Numbered from the stretch's first letter, positions 31,713-40,140 are shown. The stretch: DNA of 64,000 nt from Methanococcoides vulcani (GCF_900111645.1 NZ_FOHQ01000001.1:1-64000); one strand, 5' to 3'. Program-made: numbers and translations. Notes: generated from the sequence alone by a model not told the origin.

Positions 31713-32011
31713 ATGGTAGTTGGGTTCAGATACGTTCTAAAACAGATCCGTGATGTTGGTGGACATCTAACTTTTAACGAGCTTGCAAAGAAGTTGGATA
31801 TTAGTAAGAACCAGCTAAATGGTATGATCGATATGATGGAAAAAATGGGATATATTGAAATAACCGACAGCAGATCATGTTCATCGATCTCTGGATCCTG
31901 TTCAGGCTGTTGTGGCAGAAGCTGCGGGACTGGTTATTCTAGCGTCCCTCAGATACAACTCGGACCTACAGTTTAACTCGAAAAGGGGAAAAAGTGTGTA
32001 ACATATCGTGA
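31713..32011 (+). pseudogene. FeoC-like winged-helix protein, copy 3, frameshifted near its end
   Basis: The first ~70 residues are intact: VLKQIRDVGGHLTFNELAKK, LDISKNQLNGMIDMMEKMGY and the Cys cluster SCSGCCGRSCGTG. The frame then runs to a premature stop at 31976. In another frame the expected end TTRTYSLTRKGEKVCNIS-stop follows to 32011, matching the tails of copies 1 and 2. A single-base change near 31940-31955 explains it. The DNA-binding head and Cys cluster would still be made. Confidence 0.7.
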
Positions 32012-32043
32012 TGATCTGTTCATACTGTTCTTCTTCGTCTTTT

Positions 32044-32496
32044 TTAATTTTTAGACTTGTCACATTTTGGGATCTTGCCAGTTTCACAGTAAATTTTAAA
32101 GTTGCTCAAAAAGTTTGGCATATCATCATTGCGGTGGACGAATTCACTGAATTTCGTGAGTTTTTCAAGTGTCTGGGGTGTAACAGCATGCTCCATCTTG
32201 CATGCATCGTCATCAGCGGTGAGCTCATCAACTCCAAGCAGGATCAGGAACTCATGCAGGACACTGTACTTTTCCTTAGTGCTCCTGGCAACTTTCCTTC
32301 CTTCCGGAGTGAGGGTAACTCCTCCGTATTTCTCGTAATTGATGTATCCCTCTTTGGTTAGCTTCTTGAACATTCCGGTAACACTGGAAGGGCTGACATT
32401 CAGGAACCGCGCAATATCCTTAACCTGCGAGTATCCTTTTTTCTCAATTATGGTGTCAATAGCCTTCAGGTAATCTTCAGTTCTCTCAGTAGTCAA
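32044..32496 (-). CDS. DtxR/MntR-family metal-dependent repressor 3
   Basis: The 150-aa protein is very similar to regulator 1 (TERTEDYLKAIDTIIEKKGY, SVTGMFKKLTKEGYINYEKY, DDDACKMEHAVTPQT). TTG at 32496 places the start exactly as in regulator 1; a longer reading from ATG 32541 would run through the promoter. A TTTTGG half-site (32542-32547) lies by the TATA-like AAATATATATAAACC. It is convergent with the third FeoC-like gene. Confidence 0.88.
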   Translation of the reverse strand: MTTERTEDYLKAIDTIIEKKGYSQVKDIARFLNVSPSSVTGMFKKLTKEGYINYEKYGGVTLTPEGRKVARSTKEKYSVLHEFLILLGVDELTADDDACKMEHAVTPQTLEKLTKFSEFVHRNDDMPNFLSNFKIYCETGKIPKCDKSKN

Positions 32497-32603
32497 GCAT
32501 ATCCAACCTTTTTCGGTATATCTAATACTATCAGGATACAATTTTGGTTTATATATATTTTATGTAAGAAGGGTGTTCAAGGCTAAATGCCAGATTCGTC
32601 ATC

Positions 32604-33578
32604 TCAGTCCACTTTCCGCATAACGATGGAACCGTCCCTCATCTTCACCTTGACATACTGCGCTTTCTCCTCACCGACCTCATATTTGTTGTAAAGCATG
32701 GACTCCACGCGTCCTGAGCCGGTGAGTTTTCGTACGGTTGAGCTGTCCTTGCCTCCCATCCTCATTTTCTCAGCAGGGGGTGCAGGCGGTATCTTCTTCC
32801 TGGAATAGATGGTGCCACCAAGCATGCCTGCACCGGCATATCCTTTCGCATCATTGAACAGCAGGACGCCGGCTTTCATGTAAGCACCTGCAAATTCACC
32901 TACAGTGCCTTCGATCACAACATTGCCGCCGTTCAGGTGTGCACCGGTGTTGAGCCCTGCATCGCCCCTGACCGTGATGGTACCGTTCTCCATAAGGAGT
33001 CCGGTGCCGTTGTAAACATGTCCTTCGACAATGATCTCTGCATTGCAGTCACATCTTGAAGCAAGGGTTCCGCGGAGGATGTTGTCTGTCAGTACCAGTT
33101 CTTTGTTCCCTGCATCGAAACTGTTCCCAATGGGGACTTCGGAGCTGTTGCCACAGAGTAGCTCTGTGATGGAAATGAACTTCCTGTATCCTTCCTCATC
33201 GGAACTGACCTCGATGATGTTTCCCAGTGGCTCCTCAATATCTCCCGTTAAATAAAGTGTACCGGCTGGCATGCCCATCCCTGCTTCCGGTCCTATATCG
33301 CCGTCTACAAAAATGCATCCTGCAGGCTCGGTCTTACCAGACCCGCCAAAATGTGCAAGGTTAACCCCTAGGCTATATGCGAACCTTGAACCGACACTTC
33401 CCTTTATGTGAACGTCCTCTCCTTTTTTGAGTTCGTCCACAAGTTGCTGGTATGTATATTCACTATTTTTCTGGTGCGGGATAACTGCAGCAGGTTCAAG
33501 TTCTTTTTCATGCCAGTAGAAATTGAACGTGTAGTCGCAGAGGTGATTCACCCTTGAGGTGAGTTCAAGCTCTATCAA
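32604..33578 (-). CDS. GXGXG-motif protein (FmdC / glutamate-synthase domain-3 like)
   Basis: The 324-aa protein has repeated Gly-rich right-handed helix turns (GSVGSRFAYSLG, GDIGPEAGMGMPAGTLYLTG, GDAGLNTGAHLNGG, GTVGEFAGAYMKAG, GYAGAGMLGG), the fold shared by formylmethanofuran dehydrogenase subunit C and the alpha-subunit C-terminus of glutamate synthase. This domain is structural in both. It is the last gene of the minus-strand redox cluster, six bases after the ferredoxin gene, and is probably a subunit of the same complex. Confidence 0.82.
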   Translation of the reverse strand: MIELELTSRVNHLCDYTFNFYWHEKELEPAAVIPHQKNSEYTYQQLVDELKKGEDVHIKGSVGSRFAYSLGVNLAHFGGSGKTEPAGCIFVDGDIGPEAGMGMPAGTLYLTGDIEEPLGNIIEVSSDEEGYRKFISITELLCGNSSEVPIGNSFDAGNKELVLTDNILRGTLASRCDCNAEIIVEGHVYNGTGLLMENGTITVRGDAGLNTGAHLNGGNVVIEGTVGEFAGAYMKAGVLLFNDAKGYAGAGMLGGTIYSRKKIPPAPPAEKMRMGGKDSSTVRKLTGSGRVESMLYNKYEVGEEKAQYVKVKMRDGSIVMRKVD

Positions 33579-33584
33579 TTTGCT

Positions 33585-33953
33585 TCACCCATGGATAAGC
33601 TGGGGCAGACAGCGTGTACAGACCCAGAGACTCTCCATCTTATGCCTCATAGGCATGAGGTACCTTTCATCTTCCCCGGCACCGCAGCTGAAACACCTGA
33701 TGGAGACATCTGTGCTCTTTGGCTGCGCTTCTGCTTTTTCAGCATTGAACTCCACGGTCTGTCTCTCTTCGATGGTGATAGCTCCCTCAGGGCAGACCCC
33801 TATACAGAATCCCATACCATCACAGAGTTCTTCGGAAACGACCTTTGCCTTGCCGTCAATTATCTGTATGGCTCCTTCGGCACAGGGAGAAACACATTGT
33901 CCACAACCTGTACACTTATCTTCATCGATCTTAACTATCATGCGTTTAACCAT
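33585..33953 (-). CDS. Ferredoxin with C-terminal zinc ribbon
   Basis: The 122-aa protein has one full [4Fe-4S] site (CTGCGQCVSPCAEGA). A second site (CDGMGFCIGVCPEGAI) lacks the usual second Cys, so it could hold a [3Fe-4S] cluster. A ribbon with CFSCG and CTRC pairs follows at the end. The incomplete second motif is a known variant in ferredoxins of anaerobes. It is an electron carrier for the neighbouring sirohaem protein, by position. Confidence 0.85.
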   Translation of the reverse strand: MVKRMIVKIDEDKCTGCGQCVSPCAEGAIQIIDGKAKVVSEELCDGMGFCIGVCPEGAITIEERQTVEFNAEKAEAQPKSTDVSIRCFSCGAGEDERYLMPMRHKMESLWVCTRCLPQLIHG

Positions 33954-33983
33954 TGTATCCTCTCCATTCTCAATTATTAGTTA

Positions 33984-34304
33984 TCAGTGATGTGTTCCCT
34001 CAACAATTTTGATACCTGCATTTTCGATCGTTCTCTTGATGGTATCGATATGCGGGCACTCCGGGTAGTTCTTCATCTGCATGCATGAGCTTAGGTGTAT
34101 CACATCCACTCCGTTTTTCCGGAGTGAGCGCACCAACCGGAATACGCGTCTGCCTGAGCAGCCTCCGCATGTGAAAAAAGCAACCATTTGTGTATTATCA
34201 TCATAGTCGGCGAACTTTACTCTCCGTTCGTTGAAAGCTTTAAAGCATCCTGTTCCCGGGCAGGCCTCGGATACGATATCGCATCTGAGAACAGCTATCT
34301 TCAA
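33984..34304 (-). CDS. CGGC-domain protein
   Basis: The 106-aa protein contains CDIVSEACPGTGCFKAF, the name-giving FFTCGGCSGRRVFRLVRSL, and SSCMQMKNYPECPHID, a set of conserved Cys typical of CGGC-domain proteins, which are believed to bind metal or a cluster. Function unknown. TTG start at 34304 is followed at once by KIAVLRC, a good family N-terminus. Third gene of the cluster. Confidence 0.8.
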   Translation of the reverse strand: MKIAVLRCDIVSEACPGTGCFKAFNERRVKFADYDDNTQMVAFFTCGGCSGRRVFRLVRSLRKNGVDVIHLSSCMQMKNYPECPHIDTIKRTIENAGIKIVEGTHH

Positions 34305-34331
34305 AGGGTTATCTTCAGTAATGTTCTCACC

Positions 34332-35132
34332 TCATTTTTCATCTTCAGACGGAACTTCTTCTTTTTTATTTTTAATATGGGCTGCTTCTTCAACGCTTTT
34401 CCTGATTATGTATCCGGCTTCATGCAGGATTGTATCTTTCAGTTGCGGGTCCTTGTCCATACTTGCAGTACATGGGTATGCGTGGTGTGCTCCGGATACG
34501 GTCTCCTTGTAGGTTTCGATATCCGACCAGCTAAGTTTTTTAGCGACATACCATGTGGATCCGCATGGAGCGTCCCTCAGGACCTTTGCATGTGTGAATA
34601 TATTCCTCTCTTTGTCGACCTCTATGGCAAGCAGTGGCCTGCCAAATCCCATATCTACAAATTCATCGATCAGTGTCTTTCCTGTCTTTACAAGTGAGCA
34701 GAATGGTTTTGGGAACTCACAGTCTATTCCCTCTGCTTCAAGGCTCTCCTTTATTTGCTGGACAAGTCCGGCAGGTGCAAGCTTTGGAACCTCTATGGGT
34801 GCGATAACAGCCTTTGCACCTGACATTTCCGCCATCTTCGGTAGGACGGAAAGAATGTCCGGATGAAGGTCCATGGCTATCAGCAGATCACATTTGCCCA
34901 TATTCTCAGGCAGGTATTCTTCAGGCTCTTCGATGAATTGTGGCAGGTCGGCCGGGAACTCGTATATGTCAACGATCCGGTCAGCATACGATCTCTTCTT
35001 CTCCCTGCAGTGGTCACAAAGCTCTCCACAGGACGTGCAGAATGTGCTGGAATTCACCACATTGCCGATAACCTTCCTTCCGAACTCTCCGGTATAATAA
35101 AAGCTGATCTGCATGGTCTCCTCTATATTCAT
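34332..35132 (-). CDS. DUF166-family protein
   Basis: The 266-aa protein has a Cys-rich segment (FCTSCGELCDHCREKK, ~30-46), a Rossmann-like middle (LLIAMDLHPDILSVLPKMAE, GAKAVIAPIEVPKL) and DAPCGSTWYVAKKL plus HHAYPCTASMD near the end. These are hallmarks of the DUF166 family of methanogens, whose role is unproven. The Cys motifs and the setting beside sirohaem and ferredoxin proteins suggest a cluster-carrying or redox subunit. A charged Lys/Glu tail ends the protein. Confidence 0.78.
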   Translation of the reverse strand: MNIEETMQISFYYTGEFGRKVIGNVVNSSTFCTSCGELCDHCREKKRSYADRIVDIYEFPADLPQFIEEPEEYLPENMGKCDLLIAMDLHPDILSVLPKMAEMSGAKAVIAPIEVPKLAPAGLVQQIKESLEAEGIDCEFPKPFCSLVKTGKTLIDEFVDMGFGRPLLAIEVDKERNIFTHAKVLRDAPCGSTWYVAKKLSWSDIETYKETVSGAHHAYPCTASMDKDPQLKDTILHEAGYIIRKSVEEAAHIKNKKEEVPSEDEK

Positions 35133-35247
35133 CAGGAAAATAAGCAGGATCCTTTGTCCGGATCACCCTGTAGATCGTGTTCGTAAGCGATGCACGGGGA
35201 TGTCAGGGTTCTTGAAAAGAACCCTGGCGGTCGTAATAATAGTTTGC

Positions 35248-35907
35248 TCAAAGACCGACTTCTTTCTTGAAGGTGTCAAGTCCGATGTCGTCAATGATCC
35301 TTCCAAGCCTGTGTTTCTTTGTGTGGGTCTTGTAGTATGTGATGATCTTGTCAACAAGAGCAAGAACCTCTTCCTCATCGAGCTCCTCTGCAATGACCTC
35401 TGCAAGACGTGGTCTGAGTCCGGCACTGCCACCGACCATAACGGTGAATCCTTTAGGTGTGCCCATGATACCGATGTCCTTGATGGCGTTCTCAGCACAG
35501 GAGTTCATGCAGCCTGATACACCGATCTTGAGCTTTGATGGCAGCTCCATTCCATGGTATATCTCATCAAGTTTGAGGCCAAGTCCGACAGAGTCCTGCT
35601 GTCCACGTTTACAGAATGTGGTTCCCGGACAGATCTTAACGCTCCTGACACAGAGGCCGATCGCAGCGGCTGGCTTCATTCCAAGTTCTTCCCATACGTT
35701 GTCAAGGTCTTCTTCTTTGAGACCTACGATGGCCATTCTCTGGGCGGATGTTACCTTAATAGCAGCTGCACCATATTTCTCAGATACATCAGCTATCTTC
35801 CTGAGTAGGTCCGGTGATGCTATGCCTCCGGCGATATGTGGTGCGATCGCGAATGTTTCCTTGTCCCTCTGAATAATTGCTCCCTTTTCAGGTATGTCCT
35901 TTGTCAT
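35248..35907 (-). CDS. Small sirohaem nitrite/sulfite reductase-like protein (Dsr-LP type)
   Basis: The 219-aa protein has the sirohaem/[4Fe-4S] ligand pattern with two Cys in KICPGTTFCKRGQQDS and two in GVSGCMNSCAENAI, plus IKVTSAQRMAIVGL from the ferredoxin-like half-domain. It is about half the length of a full sulfite reductase subunit and corresponds to the small Dsr-like proteins of methanogens. Those may reduce sulfite or nitrite, or serve another sirohaem function. It is the first gene of the cluster and is divergent from the HxlR regulator, from a shared TATA region at 35966-35982. Confidence 0.85.
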   Translation of the reverse strand: MTKDIPEKGAIIQRDKETFAIAPHIAGGIASPDLLRKIADVSEKYGAAAIKVTSAQRMAIVGLKEEDLDNVWEELGMKPAAAIGLCVRSVKICPGTTFCKRGQQDSVGLGLKLDEIYHGMELPSKLKIGVSGCMNSCAENAIKDIGIMGTPKGFTVMVGGSAGLRPRLAEVIAEELDEEEVLALVDKIITYYKTHTKKHRLGRIIDDIGLDTFKKEVGL

Positions 35908-35965
35908 TTAGTACTCTCCTCTAAAATTTTGTTGTTTTTCGTTACTAAGTATATTTGGGATACCT

Positions 35966-35982
35966 CTATATATAATGCCAGT
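35966..35982. promoter_or_regulatory. Shared TATA element of the Dsr-LP cluster and hxlR gene
   Basis: CCTCTATATATAATGCC carries a near-symmetric TATA box that can serve both strands. On the plus strand it is ~20 bases before ATG 35998, implying an almost leaderless hxlR transcript. A GTAT...ATAC dyad lies just left of it and may be the regulator's site. Confidence 0.45.
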
Positions 35983-35997
35983 TTCTTTCCTGATACT

Positions 35998-36354
35998 ATG
36001 AAAGATTGTACCATCTACAAAACGATCGATATAATTGGCAAAAGATGGACTTTGTGCATATTGCTGGAGCTTTATAAGGGTAACAACGAGGAAAAAAGGT
36101 TCAATGAACTTAAGAAGAAGTTACAGACCATTACCCCGAAGACCCTTTCAGTAAGGCTCAAGGAACTGGAGCAGGAAGGTCTTGTGAAGAAGACGCTTGA
36201 TGATTCAAAGGACCCTGTTATACACACTTATTCTCTGACCAGAAGCGGGGAAGAGTTCATACAGATTATTCAATCCATTAAGAAGTGGGGTCTCGAATGG
36301 AAGTTCGAGAATAAGATCTGCGGCCTTTCCAATTGCAAGAACTGCAAATTATAA
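35998..36354 (+). CDS. HxlR-family transcriptional regulator
   Basis: Starting at ATG 35998 the protein is 118 aa: CTIYKTIDIIGKRWTLCILL is the HxlR N-terminus, then FNELKKKLQTITPKTLSVRL and KELEQEGLVKKTL (winged helix). It ends CGLSNCKNCKL, an added Cys cluster. Some HxlR proteins sense electrophiles or redox via the N-terminal Cys. The C-terminal cluster and divergent position make it the probable regulator of the sirohaem-reductase cluster. Confidence 0.88.
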   Translation: MKDCTIYKTIDIIGKRWTLCILLELYKGNNEEKRFNELKKKLQTITPKTLSVRLKELEQEGLVKKTLDDSKDPVIHTYSLTRSGEEFIQIIQSIKKWGLEWKFENKICGLSNCKNCKL

Positions 36355-36377
36355 CATTATGTTGCATTGTGGCTTTC

Positions 36378-36590
36378 TTAAAGGGCTCCGCAGCCGCAAC
36401 CTCTGCTCAACACAATGTCGATACGTGAGGCTATCTCTTCAAGGTCTTCTTTTGACATATCTTTCTCTGAGAGATGCTTTTCAGTTATGTGATCCATCAT
36501 CTTTTGTTTCACATCATCAGATTCAGATGCAGCGCCTGTTGCCATGAAGTCACAATTGAATCCAAGGTCCCTGCACTTTATAATTTTCAT
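36378..36590 (-). CDS. DUF1059-family small protein
   Basis: The 70-aa protein begins MKIIKCRDLGFNCDFMATG, the DUF1059 signature, and has VKQKMMDHITEKH with the family's His. It carries an extra tail ending GCGCGAL with two Cys. Function unknown. It is convergent with the HxlR gene. Confidence 0.8.
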   Translation of the reverse strand: MKIIKCRDLGFNCDFMATGAASESDDVKQKMMDHITEKHLSEKDMSKEDLEEIASRIDIVLSRGCGCGAL

Positions 36591-36656
36591 CTGCTTTCCT
36601 CCATCCTTTGAGATGCTATACTAAAATATTATAAAAAGCAGTATAAAAAGCAGAAC

Positions 36657-37400
36657 TCAGAGTCTGCTTATTATATTGAATAGTGGTGCCAGTTGCTTTA
36701 TGTTTTCTGTGCACAAGGCATCTTTACGGCAGGTCTGCTGAAGGCGGGCACATTTGGTTTTTATCTGCTCTATGTCTGCAGCATCAGAGGCGATTATGTC
36801 TTCGGAAAGATCTGTGACCTCGCTGAGTGCGCACTCCTCCTGAGCCAGTTTGTCCATGAATTTTTGAATCTCTTCATCAAGGACCGGTTTGATGGCCTGT
36901 TTGAAAAGCAAAGCCTTCATTTCCAGTGAGATCTCCCCGCCTGTAATTCCAACATCTTCACTCTCGATTGTATCTGGTTCGCTTTCTGTGATCTCCATGG
37001 TGGAGATCCTTGAGAACAGGTGGGATAGTATTGTCTTCTGGGCTGTCAGGTACTTGACGAATTCGAACTGCATTTTGCAGCTGTTTGGAACTCTTGGTTT
37101 GCATTCAAGAGTGACGTAAGGGATAGCGTTCTCATATGCTTGTGTGAATTCCTCGGCTTTTTCAGGATAATACTGCTCTAGCAATTCCAGAACGCAAGCA
37201 TACCATTTCTGGTATTTGTTCTGGAGCATTTCGTGCATTTCCAGTCCCTCTCCTGAGAGCGGGGTTACACTGTATTTGCCTTCGCTTTCATCTTCGTTCT
37301 TTACGAATTCGACATATGGGTACATTTTTGGTGCAAGGTCCTCGATCTCGTTGATGACAAGTCCTGCGACCCTGACTTTGTTGAATGTCTTTTGATCCAT
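36657..37400 (-). CDS. Hypothetical protein, helical, unknown family
   Basis: The 247-aa protein starts DQKTFNKVRVAGLVINEIED and appears mostly helical and acidic, with scattered Cys (WYACVLELLEQYY, CKPRVPNSCKMQFEFV, CARLQQTCRKDALC) but no recognised domain. A small membrane peptide gene lies just upstream on the same strand. I cannot assign a function. Confidence 0.65.
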   Translation of the reverse strand: MDQKTFNKVRVAGLVINEIEDLAPKMYPYVEFVKNEDESEGKYSVTPLSGEGLEMHEMLQNKYQKWYACVLELLEQYYPEKAEEFTQAYENAIPYVTLECKPRVPNSCKMQFEFVKYLTAQKTILSHLFSRISTMEITESEPDTIESEDVGITGGEISLEMKALLFKQAIKPVLDEEIQKFMDKLAQEECALSEVTDLSEDIIASDAADIEQIKTKCARLQQTCRKDALCTENIKQLAPLFNIISRL

Positions 37401-37401
37401 G

Positions 37402-37521
37402 TTACACCGCAGATCTAATTATTAATAGTAGTACGAGGGCAAGGATCAACAACAGGGCTAGCTTCTTCATGACCGGGTATACATATCCGCATGCTGTGAA
37501 CAGCCCTCTTATTGCTTCCAT
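37402..37521 (-). CDS. 39-aa single-helix membrane peptide
   Basis: ATG at 37521-37519 follows GAGGG by 7 bases. The frame reads MEAIRGLFTACGYVYPVMKK then LALLLILALVLLLIIRSAV and stops at TAA 37404-37402. It has one strongly hydrophobic helix at the end. The good ribosome site supports translation. It lies directly upstream of the 247-aa hypothetical gene (stop and next ATG about two bases apart), so the pair is probably co-transcribed. Confidence 0.55.
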   Translation of the reverse strand: MEAIRGLFTACGYVYPVMKKLALLLILALVLLLIIRSAV

Positions 37522-37562
37522 TTTTTTCCCTCTGTTTTTTAAAACGGAAATGGAGTGTTAGT

Positions 37563-37988
37563 TCACTCCTCTTCCACTCTTAACTTGTTCATTACATCGT
37601 CTTCTTTGATCTTGTTGACCACGTCCATACCCTCGATGACCTTTCCGAAAACAGTGTGTGCTCCGTCAAGGTGGGGCTGTGGGGAATGTGTAATGAAGAA
37701 CTGGCTTCCTCCGGTATTCTTTCCGGCATGTGCCATGGAAAGTGCGCCCTTTGTATGCTTCTTAGGATTTATCTCGCACTTAATGGTGTATCCGGGTCCA
37801 CCTGAACCGTTTCCTTTTGGACATCCTCCCTGGATGACAAAGTTTGGTATTACTCTGTGGAAGGTAAGGCCATTGTAAAATCCCTGTTTGATGAGCTTCT
37901 CAAAGTTTGCAACTGTCTTGGGTGCATCCTTTTCGAATAGTTCCAGAACGATCTGACCTTTGTTTGTATCAATAATTGCTTTTTTCAT
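37563..37988 (-). CDS. Cyclophilin-type peptidyl-prolyl isomerase
   Basis: The 141-aa protein shows the cyclophilin core: [20 protein letters not shown] with the catalytic Arg, [32 protein letters not shown] and [18 protein letters not shown]. The cytosolic archaeal form is short, as here. ATG 37988 gives the usual start [17 protein letters not shown]; the upstream in-frame ATG adds five residues. Confidence 0.95.
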   Translation of the reverse strand: MKKAIIDTNKGQIVLELFEKDAPKTVANFEKLIKQGFYNGLTFHRVIPNFVIQGGCPKGNGSGGPGYTIKCEINPKKHTKGALSMAHAGKNTGGSQFFITHSPQPHLDGAHTVFGKVIEGMDVVNKIKEDDVMNKLRVEEE

Positions 37989-38002
37989 TAATGTGTCTCC
38001 CA

Positions 38003-38308
38003 TCGGGATTTATGGTGAATCTGGATTTAAGGGTTTCTGTTAGGTAAGAAATCGGAATAGATGGAAATAACGGATTAGGCCACACTTTAAGAGTTTATTT
38101 GTGACCTGGTGATCAATTGTTCTGATTCACAATTTTGTCTATGAATTTATATCATCGCCCTCAGGATCTGAGTGCCCGGTTTTTCTGCCCGAAGAGACAT
38201 TATTTATATGGTATTGTCAGGTGGGCAAATATTCTAAAAAAGTTAAGGCCGATGTCTATTCAAGGGTGTTTTTACCAAAATCATTTTATACATTCAGGGT
38301 TTGTTAAA
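38003..38308. other. Promoter region of the 91-aa gene
   Basis: AT-rich; a TATA-like TTATTTATATGG lies at about 38199-38210. A plus-strand frame extends into it, but the residues there show no conservation pattern. Confidence 0.4.
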
Positions 38309-38584
38309 ATGGGTGTTACTAAGATGATTAATTCCATTCTTGAAATGATTAAAAATGTGCCTGAGGGGCACGAGCTGTCAGGTTATCTCTATTTGCTTGA
38401 CGGTGCATCATCATCTATCATATGGTATGATAACATCACGGATTGCCGTGAAGTAGAAGAAGACGAGATCACATGGTTGATCTTCAATTATGAGAACCCT
38501 GACTATGGGAAGTCTATTCTCCTTGTTCAGAAAGCCAACGTTTCAAAGATCGACCTGTCATACGTAACTAAGACTCCCTATTGA
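38309..38584 (+). CDS. Hypothetical protein, methanogen small protein
   Basis: The likely product is 91 aa (or 86 from the second Met at 38324): ILEMIKNVPEGHELSGYLYL, LDGASSSIIWYDNITDCREV, ITWLIFNYENPDYGKSILLV. It is hydrophilic, alpha/beta in appearance, with no signal or membrane helix. A longer reading from 38135 covers promoter sequence and is rejected. Family not recognised. Confidence 0.6.
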   Translation: MGVTKMINSILEMIKNVPEGHELSGYLYLLDGASSSIIWYDNITDCREVEEDEITWLIFNYENPDYGKSILLVQKANVSKIDLSYVTKTPY

Positions 38585-38765
38585 TCTTATTTTTTCTTTG
38601 GGGGTAAGTTCTGCTAGCTCGATGTTTAGCACCATTCTGACATGGAATGGTGATTCGCTTATTTTATTTTGATATTTTAATTAAAGTTCTCAAAGCATAG
38701 CTATAGCTTTCTGCCTTAACTAAAAAAAGATGTAAAAAAAGTTGTAGTTGTAAAGAAATTATTAA

Positions 38766-38782
38766 GACCACCATTGGTGGCC
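38766..38782 (-). terminator. Hairpin after thiC
   Basis: Read on the minus strand, GGCCACC-AAT-GGTGGTC (one mismatch) precedes TTAATAATTTCTTT, a plausible terminator 35 bases after the thiC stop. A second hairpin (AAGTAATGCC at 38800-38809, GGCATTACTT at 38813-38822) overlaps the stop codon itself. Confidence 0.5.
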
Positions 38783-38816
38783 TTTTAAAAAGAAGATTAA
38801 AGTAATGCCAATGGCA

Positions 38817-40100
38817 TTACTTTGCAAGGTCGAAGCTCTGGTTGACGATCTTCACAGCACAGAAGTCACCGCACATTGTGCATGCATCTTCATCTGCTGA
38901 GGCTCTCTCGGTTCTGATCTTTCTTGCGAGTTCCGGGTCGAGTGCAAGATTGAACATCTTTTCCCAGTTAAGGTCTCTGCGTGCCCTGCCCATTGCAAGG
39001 TCTTGGTCGCGCTTTCCGAGTTTGACCATGTCACCGACGTGTGCTGCGATCTTTGATGTCTTGACACCCTCAATAACATCCTCGATGTTTGGAAGTGCAA
39101 GGTGCTCTGCAGGAGTTACGTAGCAGAGGAAGTCACAGCCGTGTGATGCAGATGTTGCTGCACCGATGGCAGTTACGATGTGATCTCTTCCCGGGGAGAT
39201 GTCTGTTACAAGTGGACCGAGCATGTAGAATGGCTTGTGTCCGCTCATGGATTTCATAAGTTTAACGTTCATCTCTACTTCATCGAGTGGTACGTGACCC
39301 GGACCTTCGACAATGACCTGAAGACCGTACTTGTCATGTGCTTTCTGTGCGCACTCTGAGTTGATGATGAGCTCCTGTATCTGTGCCCTGTCGGTAGCAT
39401 CGTGGATTGCACCTGCGCGCATTCCGTTACCTGTGGAGAGGACAACTTCGTGTTCCTTGAGGATCTCACAAAGGTAGTCGAAGTCAGAATAAAGTGGGTT
39501 TTCCTTCTCGTTGTGGAGCATCCATGTAGTCATGAAAGCACCGCCACGGGAACAGATACCACCATAGCGACCGTGTGCTTTGAGCCTGTCGAGTACGATG
39601 TTGTTGATACCTGTGTGGATTGCCATGAAGTTTGTACCAAGCTTTGCCTGTTCTTCAGTTGCGTTCCAGAGGTCATCTTCTGTCATGTGGATGATCGAAC
39701 CGTCTCTCTTTGCAGCTGTGATAAATGCCTGGTATAAAGGAACTGATCCAACTGAAAGTGATGTCGCATCACAGACAGCTTTCCTGATTCCGAGGAAATC
39801 TCCACCGGTTCCAAGCTCCATAAGTGTGTCTGCACCAGCAGCTTCTGCAGCCTTTGCTTTTTTGATCTCCATGTCGATGTCGACAATATCTGAGGAAGCA
39901 CCAATGGATGCATTGACCTTTGTGGTCAATCCTTCACCAATACCACAGTACTTAACATCCCTGTATGGGGAGGTTGGGATTACGATCCTTCCTGCAGCGA
40001 TTCCACGTCTGATGAATTCCGGCTCAAGACCTTCGACCTCTGCGACAACTTTCATTGGTTCTGTAATTTGACCAGCTTTGGCATCTTCTACTATTGTCAT
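38817..40100 (-). CDS. thiC: Phosphomethylpyrimidine synthase ThiC
   Basis: The 427-aa enzyme turns aminoimidazole ribotide into HMP phosphate for thiamine, by radical SAM chemistry. Recognised by GTGGDFLGIRKAV, FMAIHTGINN, CSRGGAFMTTWML, VEGPGHVPLDEVEMNVKLM and MLGPLVTDISPGRDHIVTAI. The C-terminal cluster motif CTMCGDFCAVK is Cys-x2-Cys-x3-Cys, one residue shorter than the bacterial motif. The bacterial N-terminal domain is absent, as is normal in archaea. Clear TATA box and ribosome site upstream. Confidence 0.97.
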   Translation of the reverse strand: MTIVEDAKAGQITEPMKVVAEVEGLEPEFIRRGIAAGRIVIPTSPYRDVKYCGIGEGLTTKVNASIGASSDIVDIDMEIKKAKAAEAAGADTLMELGTGGDFLGIRKAVCDATSLSVGSVPLYQAFITAAKRDGSIIHMTEDDLWNATEEQAKLGTNFMAIHTGINNIVLDRLKAHGRYGGICSRGGAFMTTWMLHNEKENPLYSDFDYLCEILKEHEVVLSTGNGMRAGAIHDATDRAQIQELIINSECAQKAHDKYGLQVIVEGPGHVPLDEVEMNVKLMKSMSGHKPFYMLGPLVTDISPGRDHIVTAIGAATSASHGCDFLCYVTPAEHLALPNIEDVIEGVKTSKIAAHVGDMVKLGKRDQDLAMGRARRDLNWEKMFNLALDPELARKIRTERASADEDACTMCGDFCAVKIVNQSFDLAK

Positions 40101-40140
40101 TATTATAACCTCGTTATTAGTTGACTAAAAAAAGGAGGTA

